From: Thermoplasmata archaeon
GTDB lineage: Archaea; Thermoplasmatota; Thermoplasmata; Thermoplasmatales; Thermoplasmataceae
Length of the DNA: 8,446 bases
Direction of reading: 5' to 3'
Assembly: GCA_021797955.1 (NCBI GenBank)
Contig: JAJZYV010000063.1
Coordinates: 1-8,446, forward strand
The translations under genes and the position numbers were made by a program. The notes below the pieces were generated by a model. The model made no database searches, had not been told where the DNA came from, and saw only the letters and a program-made list of their open reading frames with translations. The first letter of the stretch is position 1. The number at the start of each line of letters is the position of its first letter. This document shows, one piece after another, positions 1-4,775 of the stretch.

Positions 1-54
1 ATATTTATAGAAGTGCATGGCTGAAATTGAGTTAATTTTCAAAGGAATTCGTTA

Positions 55-79
55 AATTGTTCCATACTTGTAAACAATT
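55..79. repeat. Short inverted repeat upstream of the kwaA-like gene
   Basis: AATTGTT at 55-61 is repeated in inverse as AACAATT at 73-79, with 11 bases between. A second small hairpin, ATCCT-CAAA-AGGAT, lies at 95-108. Both sit in the presumed promoter region of the membrane gene starting at 121 or 142. They could be an operator or chance in AT-rich DNA. No clear TATA box at the right distance was found, so promoter placement remains open. Confidence 0.25.
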
Positions 80-120
80 AGATAGAAAATAGAAATCCTC
101 AAAAGGATAAATTACAGGTA

Positions 121-699
121 GTGATACATGAACATGGTGATATGATGGGCTGGAAGATGAATCTATTTCTTTCAATAGGCGCTCTTTTCCCTTTTTTCAT
201 TTTATCGATGCTAATATCATTTATAATACTAAAGGACATCATATTCTCAATTCCAACAATTGTTCTCTTTACAATTTCACTTTTTATCAATCTTTACGCG
301 ATAAGATTTATGAGTGGAAAGGAGAAATTCAATCCGTGGCCGATTAAGATAGAATCTGTAGAAAATAAGAATATGGTAGAGAGGGTTATCACTCTCCTGA
401 CATTAGTCATCCCTTTTATCCCAATACTTATCGCGTCAATTATCCCTGAAATTGATATTGTTTTAATTTTCCTTTTCATAAATATCTTACTTATTATGGT
501 ATATGCAATTTATGAGAAAGAGAATACAGTTTCTCAGGTGTTATCTTTAAGGCTATTATTCCCACGTTTCTACGTAGCTAAAACAGATAATAAAAGCACG
601 GTCTATTTGTTTTCCAAGGAGAAACTTCAGGCTGATAGAAATATAAAAGCATACCATGTGTTAGATGATGTTTACATTTTTGGTTACCGCACTAACTGA
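121..699 (+). CDS. Four-helix membrane protein, KwaA-like (Kiwa anti-virus system)
   Basis: This 192-residue protein has four strongly hydrophobic helices at about residues 15-37, 39-62, 88-108 and 111-131, then a soluble tail of about 60 residues (132-192). Size, helix count and tail match KwaA, the membrane subunit of the two-gene Kiwa system, in which KwaA senses infection at the membrane and works with the cytosolic KwaB. Local patterns also fit KwaA-like proteins as I remember them: a conserved-looking segment before helix 3 (ENKNMVERVITLL) and a basic-aromatic stretch after helix 4 (LRLLFPRFYVAKT). The match rests on architecture and remembered patterns, not on a catalytic motif. A KwaB-like gene ends only 10 bases away on the opposite strand, which is the strongest support. 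The start is uncertain: GTG at 121 opens the frame, while ATG at 142 directly follows GGTGAT at 136-141, too close for a normal ribosome site. It could instead be an unrelated four-helix protein. Confidence 0.6.
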   Translation: MIHEHGDMMGWKMNLFLSIGALFPFFILSMLISFIILKDIIFSIPTIVLFTISLFINLYAIRFMSGKEKFNPWPIKIESVENKNMVERVITLLTLVIPFIPILIASIIPEIDIVLIFLFINILLIMVYAIYEKENTVSQVLSLRLLFPRFYVAKTDNKSTVYLFSKEKLQADRNIKAYHVLDDVYIFGYRTN

Positions 700-709
700 T
701 TGATTATTA

Positions 710-1654
710 CTAAACTTTTGTCTTCTCCTGAGCAATATATTTGTCCCCGAAGAGAGCATCCTTCATAGCTTGGCCGTTCAACAGCTTAAGTACATCACCG
801 AGCAGAGAGTTTTGAATATCTATTTTGCCATTGGAAAAGTTGATCTGAAAATTATAATCTTTGGCAATTGGCTCAAGTTTGACTCCCGTTTGTACTATTC
901 TTTCTACGAAACCAGCACATGCAGAGGCGAGCCTAATATAATTTCTCAAATCAGGTTTTGAATAATCGATTAAACCTTCTACATTGTCGACAATTTTATC
1001 GAGACTTTTTATTCCTTCCGTAATAAAATGATCGAAAGCGTCCTCATATCTGAACAGCTTGATGAAGTTATTCTTGTTGAAAATAAATAATGGATCCTCA
1101 TATAAGATGGTATCAATACTTGTCGGTACAGAAAGCAGATTTTCTTCCTCTATCTCTTTAAATTCTCCCGTAGCTGATGGAATAAAATATAGATATCTTT
1201 TTGGTTTGAGTAAGGTGTTTCTCGTGATTTTATTAAAGATTATAAGAGTTGGCGAAAAAGTTATGGCGAAACCGCTAAGGTAGGTGCTCTTAGCTAACTC
1301 ATCGTATGAAATATCTTTGTTATCTCTTCTGTTCATTTCAGATATAATTTTGTTTAAAACAGGTACTTCACTATCTGGTAATTTTTCGACCAAATATTTA
1401 TCAGATTGGTCATTAGTAACCATAAAATCTTTCATTTCTACTTCTGCGGTGGACTTAAGATAGTTCAAGGCATTTTTCTTTATAACGCTAGCTAATGATT
1501 CTGTGATTCTCGTATCTCTAACTGACCATATATACTCTCCTTCTTTGTTTTTCTTCATCATTATGGCTTGTAATTGCAAATTTCCAGGCTCAGTATCATA
1601 TATCTTTTGATAAATTTCCTTTAACTTGTGTTCTCTAAACTTAATTTCATCCAT
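710..1654 (-). CDS. DUF4868 / KwaB-like protein of a Kiwa-type defence system
   Basis: The 314-residue protein has the length of KwaB (about 315) and the layout I associate with DUF4868: a variable N-terminal half, a beta-rich core at about residues 127-160 (FAITFSPTLIIFNK...), then a segment at about 175-207 containing SIDTILYEDPLFIFNK and NFIKLFRYEDAF, the family's acidic-aromatic signature as I recall it. The C-terminal LLKLLNG...LFGDKYIA stretch also looks family-like. No membrane helix is present, so it is cytosolic. Known KwaB proteins act with membrane KwaA to bind viral DNA and block phage replication and late transcription. The frame is open up to 1744, but the start is placed at ATG 1654 because GGTGA (1660-1664 on this strand) sits 5 bases before it. 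It follows the 208-residue gene with only 5 bases between, so the two are probably translationally coupled. Unlike typical kwaA-kwaB operons, the kwaA-like gene is convergent. Confidence 0.75.
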   Translation of the reverse strand: MDEIKFREHKLKEIYQKIYDTEPGNLQLQAIMMKKNKEGEYIWSVRDTRITESLASVIKKNALNYLKSTAEVEMKDFMVTNDQSDKYLVEKLPDSEVPVLNKIISEMNRRDNKDISYDELAKSTYLSGFAITFSPTLIIFNKITRNTLLKPKRYLYFIPSATGEFKEIEEENLLSVPTSIDTILYEDPLFIFNKNNFIKLFRYEDAFDHFITEGIKSLDKIVDNVEGLIDYSKPDLRNYIRLASACAGFVERIVQTGVKLEPIAKDYNFQINFSNGKIDIQNSLLGDVLKLLNGQAMKDALFGDKYIAQEKTKV

Positions 1655-1659
1655 TCCCT

Positions 1660-1664
1660 TCACC
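1660..1664 (-). promoter_or_regulatory. Ribosome binding site GGTGA fixing the kwaB-like start
   Basis: On the minus strand GGTGA lies 5 bases before ATG 1654 and overlaps the TGA stop of the upstream gene. It matches the 3' end of archaeal 16S rRNA (complement of TCACC). It argues for the 314-residue product over the longer open frame, and for coupled translation of the two genes. Confidence 0.7.
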
Positions 1665-2286
1665 CCACAGCGTGATCCTTGTAATATCGATCTACTTTTT
1701 CTTTCACGGCATCTCGAACGAACTCCTGCACATTTCCTACCCATATGCTCTCTCTAACTCGAAACAATCCAGGCGTTTCGTTGCAGTTACTTGTTTTTGT
1801 TATCTCAACGCTGTCGTCATAAATGAAAGCAGGGGCTTTATACTCCTTAACAAGTTTATGTGGATCGTAGTTAATATGTATTATTAATCCTGTTAGAATC
1901 ATCAGGTAGCCCCTTTGGATAACGAACAAAGGCACAGTGTTACATGCCTCTATAATTGGTTTCCTTGATCCATTTCCCATCATCATAAGAACATTACCCG
2001 GATACAACCTTTTGATGCTTATTGTACCATCTTTGGGTTTATCTGTTTTTCTGATAAGGTTTTCTGTCAGATCTTCTTTCTCTTTTCTACTTTTAATGAA
2101 GTCAATGAACTTTTTCATTGCCTCGGCAATGGTTATAAACCCTCCAGCATACCCCAAATAATCAAGAAAATTATTGATTATATTGGGATCAAAACTGTTA
2201 TATCTATTGGATTCGGAGTATTTACTGTCAAAATTTTCAAACAAGCTTTTTGAAAGTTCACTGTTTATTTCTTCCGGTCCTATCAT
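1660..2286 (-). CDS. Unrecognised 208-residue protein coupled to the kwaB-like gene
   Basis: I do not recognise this family. The first 40 residues are polar and rich in Asn and Ser. A partly hydrophobic helix at about 42-66 (YLGYAGGFITIAEAMKKF) could touch a membrane but is weaker than a true transmembrane helix. A charged helix follows (about 66-85), then a beta-rich domain with a hydrophobic core at about 120-140 (PLFVIQRGYLMILTGLII). The C-terminus is again charged. No catalytic motif is obvious. Start ATG 2286 is preceded on the minus strand by AGAAGGGTAGTGACTAA, a weak ribosome site. It ends 5 bases before the kwaB-like start, so a role in the same pathway is likely: a third Kiwa-like component, an inhibitor of KwaB, or an accessory sensor. 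These roles are inference from coupling only. Confidence 0.7.
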   Translation of the reverse strand: MIGPEEINSELSKSLFENFDSKYSESNRYNSFDPNIINNFLDYLGYAGGFITIAEAMKKFIDFIKSRKEKEDLTENLIRKTDKPKDGTISIKRLYPGNVLMMMGNGSRKPIIEACNTVPLFVIQRGYLMILTGLIIHINYDPHKLVKEYKAPAFIYDDSVEITKTSNCNETPGLFRVRESIWVGNVQEFVRDAVKEKVDRYYKDHAVG

Positions 2287-2313
2287 TTAGTCACTACCCT
2301 TCTTTTATCATAT

Positions 2314-2403
2314 CTAATCCATCATCCCCTCTACTTTTTCAAGCATCTCTCCGATCTCCCTTCCCTTCTCAGTCATCTCCCTGATTTCTATGAAGAGTTT
2401 CAT
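2314..2403 (-). pseudogene. Truncated coiled-coil ORF (29 codons) overlapping the regulator gene
   Basis: The ORF reads MKLFIEIREMTEKGREIGEM and nine more residues, ending VEGMMD. Its ATG overlaps the TGA stop of the 2400-3062 gene, a strong sign of coupled translation. It is entirely helical and charged, like the start of a coiled coil. Its end, IGEMLEKVEGMMD, aligns with VGKILEDVDDMKD in the remnant at 5882-6034 (6 of 13 identical, several other positions similar), where the protein continues for another 22 residues. I infer that a small coiled-coil partner of the regulator was cut off here, probably where the Kiwa-like genes joined. It may still be translated as a micro-protein. Confidence 0.5.
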
Positions 2404-3062
2404 TCCAGTCTCACTCCACAGTGCTTGCAGAATATAGCATCTGCATCGTTGCTTTCATGGCAATTCACGCATACTTTTGCCTTCTCCTTGTAGTGCATCA
2501 TCATCTTCTGCACATGAGGATATGTCCACGCTGCCTTCACATGCCAGCAGTCATAGGACTGGTCCTGCTCGCACCAGAGCCGGAAATCCCCGTTTCCGTT
2601 CCTTTTAATGTAGATATTGAAAATCCTCGATGTTTTTCCGGGAACAACCTCCTCTACTGTCACATGATCGTCCATGACATTCACGTGGAATAAAAGATGC
2701 AGATTCTTTGATTTCTCGATCTCCTCATCCGTGAGACTCAGATCGATTTTTTCTTCTTCATTTTCCTGCTTGTGATCCTTTTCAATAATTTCCAACGTGG
2801 TTGATTTTGCGATTTCATCGGCCTTTTTGAGTTCCTCTGCAACCAGACGGCCCTTTTCGGTGAGTTCTATAAAAATTACCTTTCTTCCAATGATTTGAGT
2901 TGAAACTCTTATTAATCCCTCTTCTTCCATCTCCCTTAAACTTTTCGACAACGAATCTGATGAACTTATAACTTGAAGAAGGTCAGTTTTCTTAATCTTA
3001 CCCCTTGATAATAAGTATAACAAAATTGTGTTAGAATGCCTTGAAGATATTATATCTGCCAT
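2400..3062 (-). CDS. Winged-helix regulator with SWIM-like motif and C-terminal zinc ribbon
   Basis: Residues 1-78 form a winged helix of the MarR/ArsR kind: helices ending in SLSKSLREMEEEGLI (recognition helix), then a beta wing (VSTQIIGRKVIFIELTEKG). Residues 80-120 are a charged helical linker. Residues 121-190 hold a domain with C164, C172 and H174 (WC...DCWHVKAAW), resembling the Cys...Cys-x-His end of a SWIM zinc motif, though with only one Cys at its first half. The C-terminus is a zinc ribbon with C198, C201, C212 and C215. It is likely a DNA-binding regulator. It heads a leftward series with the truncated ORF (ATGA overlap), the 208-residue gene and the kwaB-like gene, so it may control the module, or be a resident gene beside which the module landed. 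The second view is favoured by its higher G+C (35/60 at 2521-2580). ATG 3062 is the only good start. An AT-rich TATA-like site lies at 3091-3098. Confidence 0.8.
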   Translation of the reverse strand: MADIISSRHSNTILLYLLSRGKIKKTDLLQVISSSDSLSKSLREMEEEGLIRVSTQIIGRKVIFIELTEKGRLVAEELKKADEIAKSTTLEIIEKDHKQENEEEKIDLSLTDEEIEKSKNLHLLFHVNVMDDHVTVEEVVPGKTSRIFNIYIKRNGNGDFRLWCEQDQSYDCWHVKAAWTYPHVQKMMMHYKEKAKVCVNCHESNDADAIFCKHCGVRLE

Positions 3063-3090
3063 TTTCTATTTAGGTAAAGGCTATTTGTGG

Positions 3091-3098
3091 ATATATTT
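3091..3098 (-). promoter_or_regulatory. TATA-like element for the leftward regulator gene
   Basis: On the minus strand AAATATAT lies about 30 bases before ATG 3062. With archaeal spacing of roughly 25 bases from TATA to transcript start, the message would start a few bases before the ATG. The inverted repeat at 3106-3170 lies just upstream, so a bound regulator could act on this promoter. Confidence 0.45.
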
Positions 3099-3105
3099 CT
3101 CTATT

Positions 3106-3170
3106 CTACCTAATACCAAGTTTGGTAATCGATAATTTCTAATAATATTAACGATTGCCATATTAGGTAG
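3106..3170. repeat. Nested inverted repeats in a divergent control region
   Basis: CTACCTAATA at 3106-3115 is perfectly inverted as TATTAGGTAG at 3161-3170. Inside these, GGTAATCG at 3124-3131 is matched by CGATTGCC at 3152-3159 with one mismatch. The left half also contains its own 14-base palindrome, TACCAAGTTTGGTA, at 3114-3127. The 65-base structure fills the gap between the leftward regulator gene and the rightward AbrB-recombinase chimera. It could be an operator for one of these DNA-binding proteins or a recombination site for the lost integrase. The sequence does not decide. Confidence 0.55.
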
Positions 3171-3386
3171 TTGGAAATGGAGAAAATGATACTTAAAATG
3201 ACTACAAATGGAAGGGCACAGGTTCCAATCAAGTTCAGGCATACCTTTGCTGTTAAGGCCATAATGGATAATGTTCCTTTGAATGTCTTGCAGCAGTGGC
3301 TGGGCCATTCATCAGTTTTTACCACATCGGTATATACGCAGATAACCGGGATGGATACGTCAGAGTTTATGGGGAGGGTAAAATGA
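3171..3386 (+). pseudogene. AbrB-like N-terminus fused in frame to a tyrosine recombinase C-terminus
   Basis: The 71-residue ORF has two unlike parts. Residues 8-22 (LKMTTNGRAQVPIKF) resemble the start of an AbrB/SpoVT DNA-binding fold, whose usual pattern is T-x-x-G-R/Q-x-x-I-P-x-x-x-R. From about residue 22 the sequence is a XerA/phage-integrase C-terminus: FRHTFA with R23 and H24, WLGHSS with H46, and nucleophile Y55 in SVYTQITG. In an intact enzyme of about 280 residues the first motif is H-x-x-R. Here the His position is I20, so the joint lies at the catalytic box. The catalytic N-terminal domain is absent, so the product cannot recombine DNA. TTG 3171, ATG 3177 and ATG 3186 are all possible starts. 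AATAATATTA at 3141-3150 is a fitting TATA element for a leaderless transcript. The integrase half is sure; the AbrB half is a short motif match. Confidence 0.7.
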
Positions 3387-3438
3387 GGAAGTGGGTGGAG
3401 GTGTGAGTATGATCAAGGTTGTTCGACATAAATGTTGA
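3383..3438 (+). pseudogene. Two aborted reading starts, one behind a strong ribosome site
   Basis: An ATG at 3383 overlaps the stop of the chimera but reads only MRKWVEV before TGA at 3404-3406. Next, GGAGGTG at 3397-3403, a seven-base match to archaeal 16S rRNA, stands 5 bases before ATG 3409, an ideal start, yet that frame stops after nine codons (MIKVVRHKC). This looks like the beginning of a gene once co-transcribed with the integrase, whose body is gone. The break is probably just before the promoter of the NYN gene near 3440. Confidence 0.4.
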
Positions 3439-3449
3439 CATGGAAACAA

Positions 3450-3456
3450 CTATAAG
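3450..3456 (+). promoter_or_regulatory. TATA box of the NYN gene
   Basis: CTATAAG lies about 31 bases before ATG 3484. The predicted transcript start falls within about 5 bases of the ATG, a nearly leaderless arrangement. No Shine-Dalgarno sequence is visible before this start, which fits. Confidence 0.55.
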
Positions 3457-3483
3457 CGGACACCCCATACAAATAACATTATT

Positions 3484-4227
3484 ATGGACAACTTAGAACA
3501 AAAACTTGCTATTTTGATTGATGCGGATAATACTCCGTACAATTCAATCGGTCAAATACTGGATTACTCACACAAGTACGGGAATACAATAATAAAAAGA
3601 GCCTATGGCGATTGGAGTGCTACTGCTCTAAAAGAATGGAATAGAATATTTAAGGAATATGCAGTGAAACCAATTCAGCAATTTCAATATATAAAAGGTA
3701 AGAACTCAACCGACATTGCCATGGTGATAGATGCAATGGATATATTGCACTCAAAGTCCGTAGAAACCTTTATCCTAGTAACAAGTGATAGTGATTTCAC
3801 TGGGTTAGCTACTAGAATAAGGGAAGCAGGTATAAAAGTTATAGGAATAGGTAGAAAAACTGCTCCGTCATCATTTGTTAAAGGGTGTGAGGAGTTTATT
3901 TTCATAGAGAATCTATTACCGCAAACTATGGGATCTGATAGAAAAGAATCGACTGTTGAAAACATCTCAAACTCTGAAATCAAACTTCAAGAGGGAGAAG
4001 AACTTCTTCGTAAGGCAGTGAGGAACACTGCAGATGAGAATGGCGTTGTGTTGGGTTCAAATCTTGGTCTTATGCTTTTGAAACTTGACCCGTCGTTCAC
4101 ACCAAAGAATTTTGGCTGTAAGAACCTTTCAAAGTTTATCGAGCTTTATCCTTCTATTTTGCATAATACTAAGGAGAAGTCTGGTGGTGACAAGAAATAC
4201 AAAGTTGTAGATCCAGATTTAAGGTAG
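3484..4227 (+). CDS. NYN-domain (LabA/DUF88-type) predicted ribonuclease with OST-HTH/LOTUS-like tail
   Basis: Residues 7-145 form a NYN domain, the PIN-like RNase fold of the LabA/DUF88 group. The acidic residues expected to bind metal are visible: D13 and D15 with N16 in LIDADN, D77 and D83 in KNSTDIAMVIDAM, and D102 and D104 in TSDSDF. The following IGIGRKTAPSSFVKGCEEFI is typical of the family. After a linker (146-160), residues 161-243 resemble an OST-HTH/LOTUS winged helix (VVLGSNLGLMLLKLDPSF ... KNLSKFIELYPSIL), a module that binds RNA. The pairing of these two domains in one protein is well known in bacteria and archaea. Target RNA and pathway are unknown; single copies often lie in defence or accessory regions. 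The gene stands alone, with its own TATA box and ATG 3484, and appears intact. Confidence is high for the NYN fold and good for the C-terminal domain. Confidence 0.9.
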   Translation: MDNLEQKLAILIDADNTPYNSIGQILDYSHKYGNTIIKRAYGDWSATALKEWNRIFKEYAVKPIQQFQYIKGKNSTDIAMVIDAMDILHSKSVETFILVTSDSDFTGLATRIREAGIKVIGIGRKTAPSSFVKGCEEFIFIENLLPQTMGSDRKESTVENISNSEIKLQEGEELLRKAVRNTADENGVVLGSNLGLMLLKLDPSFTPKNFGCKNLSKFIELYPSILHNTKEKSGGDKKYKVVDPDLR

Positions 4228-4451
4228 GTTTCTTAGTCATTTCTGTTGAGGGAAATTAAGATCGTATTTTTCAGGCTTTTCACACCTTCAGCCTAAGTTT
4301 ATTTCTTCTCTCAGGTTGTCTGGGGGAAATGATAATGTACTTATCCAAATGGAAAAGTAATTTTTCATCCTAAGGGTTATTCTAAGATATTACTTTAAAG
4401 CTAAAACCTATGCTTAACATGCATCCATTCACTCCTAAGTAAATTAATTAG
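4228..4451. other. Gene-free stretch after the NYN gene
   Basis: No coding frame on either strand has a credible start, ribosome site or protein-like composition here. Visible items are small: AGGCT...AGCCT arms around 4273-4292, and CCTAA/TTAGG arms at 4434-4438 and 4448-4452. The word CCTAAG recurs three times (near 4292, 4369 and 4434). No RNA gene could be folded convincingly by eye. Confidence 0.4.
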
Positions 4452-4481
4452 GAAAAATAAAAGAGGATCTGATTATCCTCT
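4452..4481 (-). terminator. Hairpin plus T-tract ending the 42-residue gene
   Basis: Reading leftward, AGAGGAT-AATCAG-ATCCTCT (4481 to 4462) forms a perfect 7-base stem with a 6-base loop, followed by TTTTATTTTT. The stop codon TAG (4482-4480) overlaps the stem. Archaeal termination mainly needs the T-tract; the stem may protect the message end. It supports a real leftward transcript here. Confidence 0.65.
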
Positions 4482-4608
4482 AATCGTCTTCTTCATCGTC
4501 GCCTTGGTATTCGTCGTTGTTTGGGTTTAATTGGTCTGCATGGTTATCCTTGTCGTATTCTTCTTTTGTCTTATCCGGATCTCCATCTCGATGTCCTTTA
4601 TCAGTCAA
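4480..4608 (-). CDS. Tiny acidic protein (42 residues) with TTG start
   Basis: The frame reads (M)TDKGHRDGDPDKTKEEY, then DKDNHADQLNPNNDEYQGDD and a final EEDD. The start is TTG at 4608, supported by GGTGA 4 bases before it (4613-4617), with TTTTATAAT at 4638-4646 as a TATA box upstream and a hairpin terminator right after the stop. These signals flank the frame so neatly that it is probably a real gene. The protein is highly hydrophilic, with no cysteine and a poly-acidic end. The ADQLNPNNDEY segment recalls short proteins of unknown function carrying an 'NPNN-x-x-Y' motif in bacteria and archaea, but I cannot name a family. It is divergent from the nuclease gene at 4776. An anti-nuclease or DNA-mimic role is conceivable from the acidity, but that is speculation. 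Confidence 0.65.
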   Translation of the reverse strand: MTDKGHRDGDPDKTKEEYDKDNHADQLNPNNDEYQGDDEEDD

Positions 4609-4637
4609 TTTTTCACCAATCAACAGAACTAAATTCT

Positions 4638-4646
4638 ATTATAAAA
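4638..4646 (-). promoter_or_regulatory. TATA box for the 42-residue leftward gene
   Basis: On the minus strand TTTTATAAT is centred about 34 bases before the TTG start at 4608, leaving a short leader that would contain the GGTGA ribosome site. The order and spacing are those of an archaeal promoter with a led transcript. Confidence 0.5.
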
Positions 4647-4729
4647 TTTTTTTCATTGTTCTTTGTATTGCTCTCAAAAGAGAACTTTTTAGAAGGGATT
4701 GGTTTTAAAAAAGTTATTTTAGTTGAAAA

Positions 4730-4739
4730 CTTAAAAATT
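4730..4739 (+). promoter_or_regulatory. Probable TATA element of the NucS-like nuclease gene
   Basis: CTTAAAAATT is centred about 41 bases before ATG 4776, which would give a leader of roughly 15 bases. A second candidate, TTTTAAAA, lies near 4703-4710. No strong Shine-Dalgarno is seen; AAGGGT at 4761-4766 is a weak one. Confidence 0.35.
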
Positions 4740-4775
4740 ACAAGGATTTTAGTAGTTAATAAGGGTAACTGAAAT

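Noticed and set aside
1655..1744. A 30-residue N-terminal extension of the kwaB-like frame (start at 1744)
   Set aside because: It overlaps the C-terminus of the coupled upstream gene, is rich in Arg and Cys unlike the rest, and the GGTGA site points to ATG 1654.
2421..2693. A 90-residue plus-strand frame
   Set aside because: It is antisense to the regulator's zinc-binding half; the opposite strand has clear domains and better composition.
3081..3325. Two minus-strand frames of 71-75 residues across the recombinase remnant
   Set aside because: They are antisense to the recognisable integrase motifs and have no family features.
4318..4380. Possible C/D box RNA (an ATGATAA word near 4330)
   Set aside because: The C box is imperfect and no matching D box (CTGA) lies at a suitable distance.
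4517..4772. Two plus-strand frames over the tiny acidic gene and the nuclease promoter
   Set aside because: They lack ribosome sites, overlap each other, have unlikely composition, and run across promoter signals; the leftward 42-codon frame has full signals.
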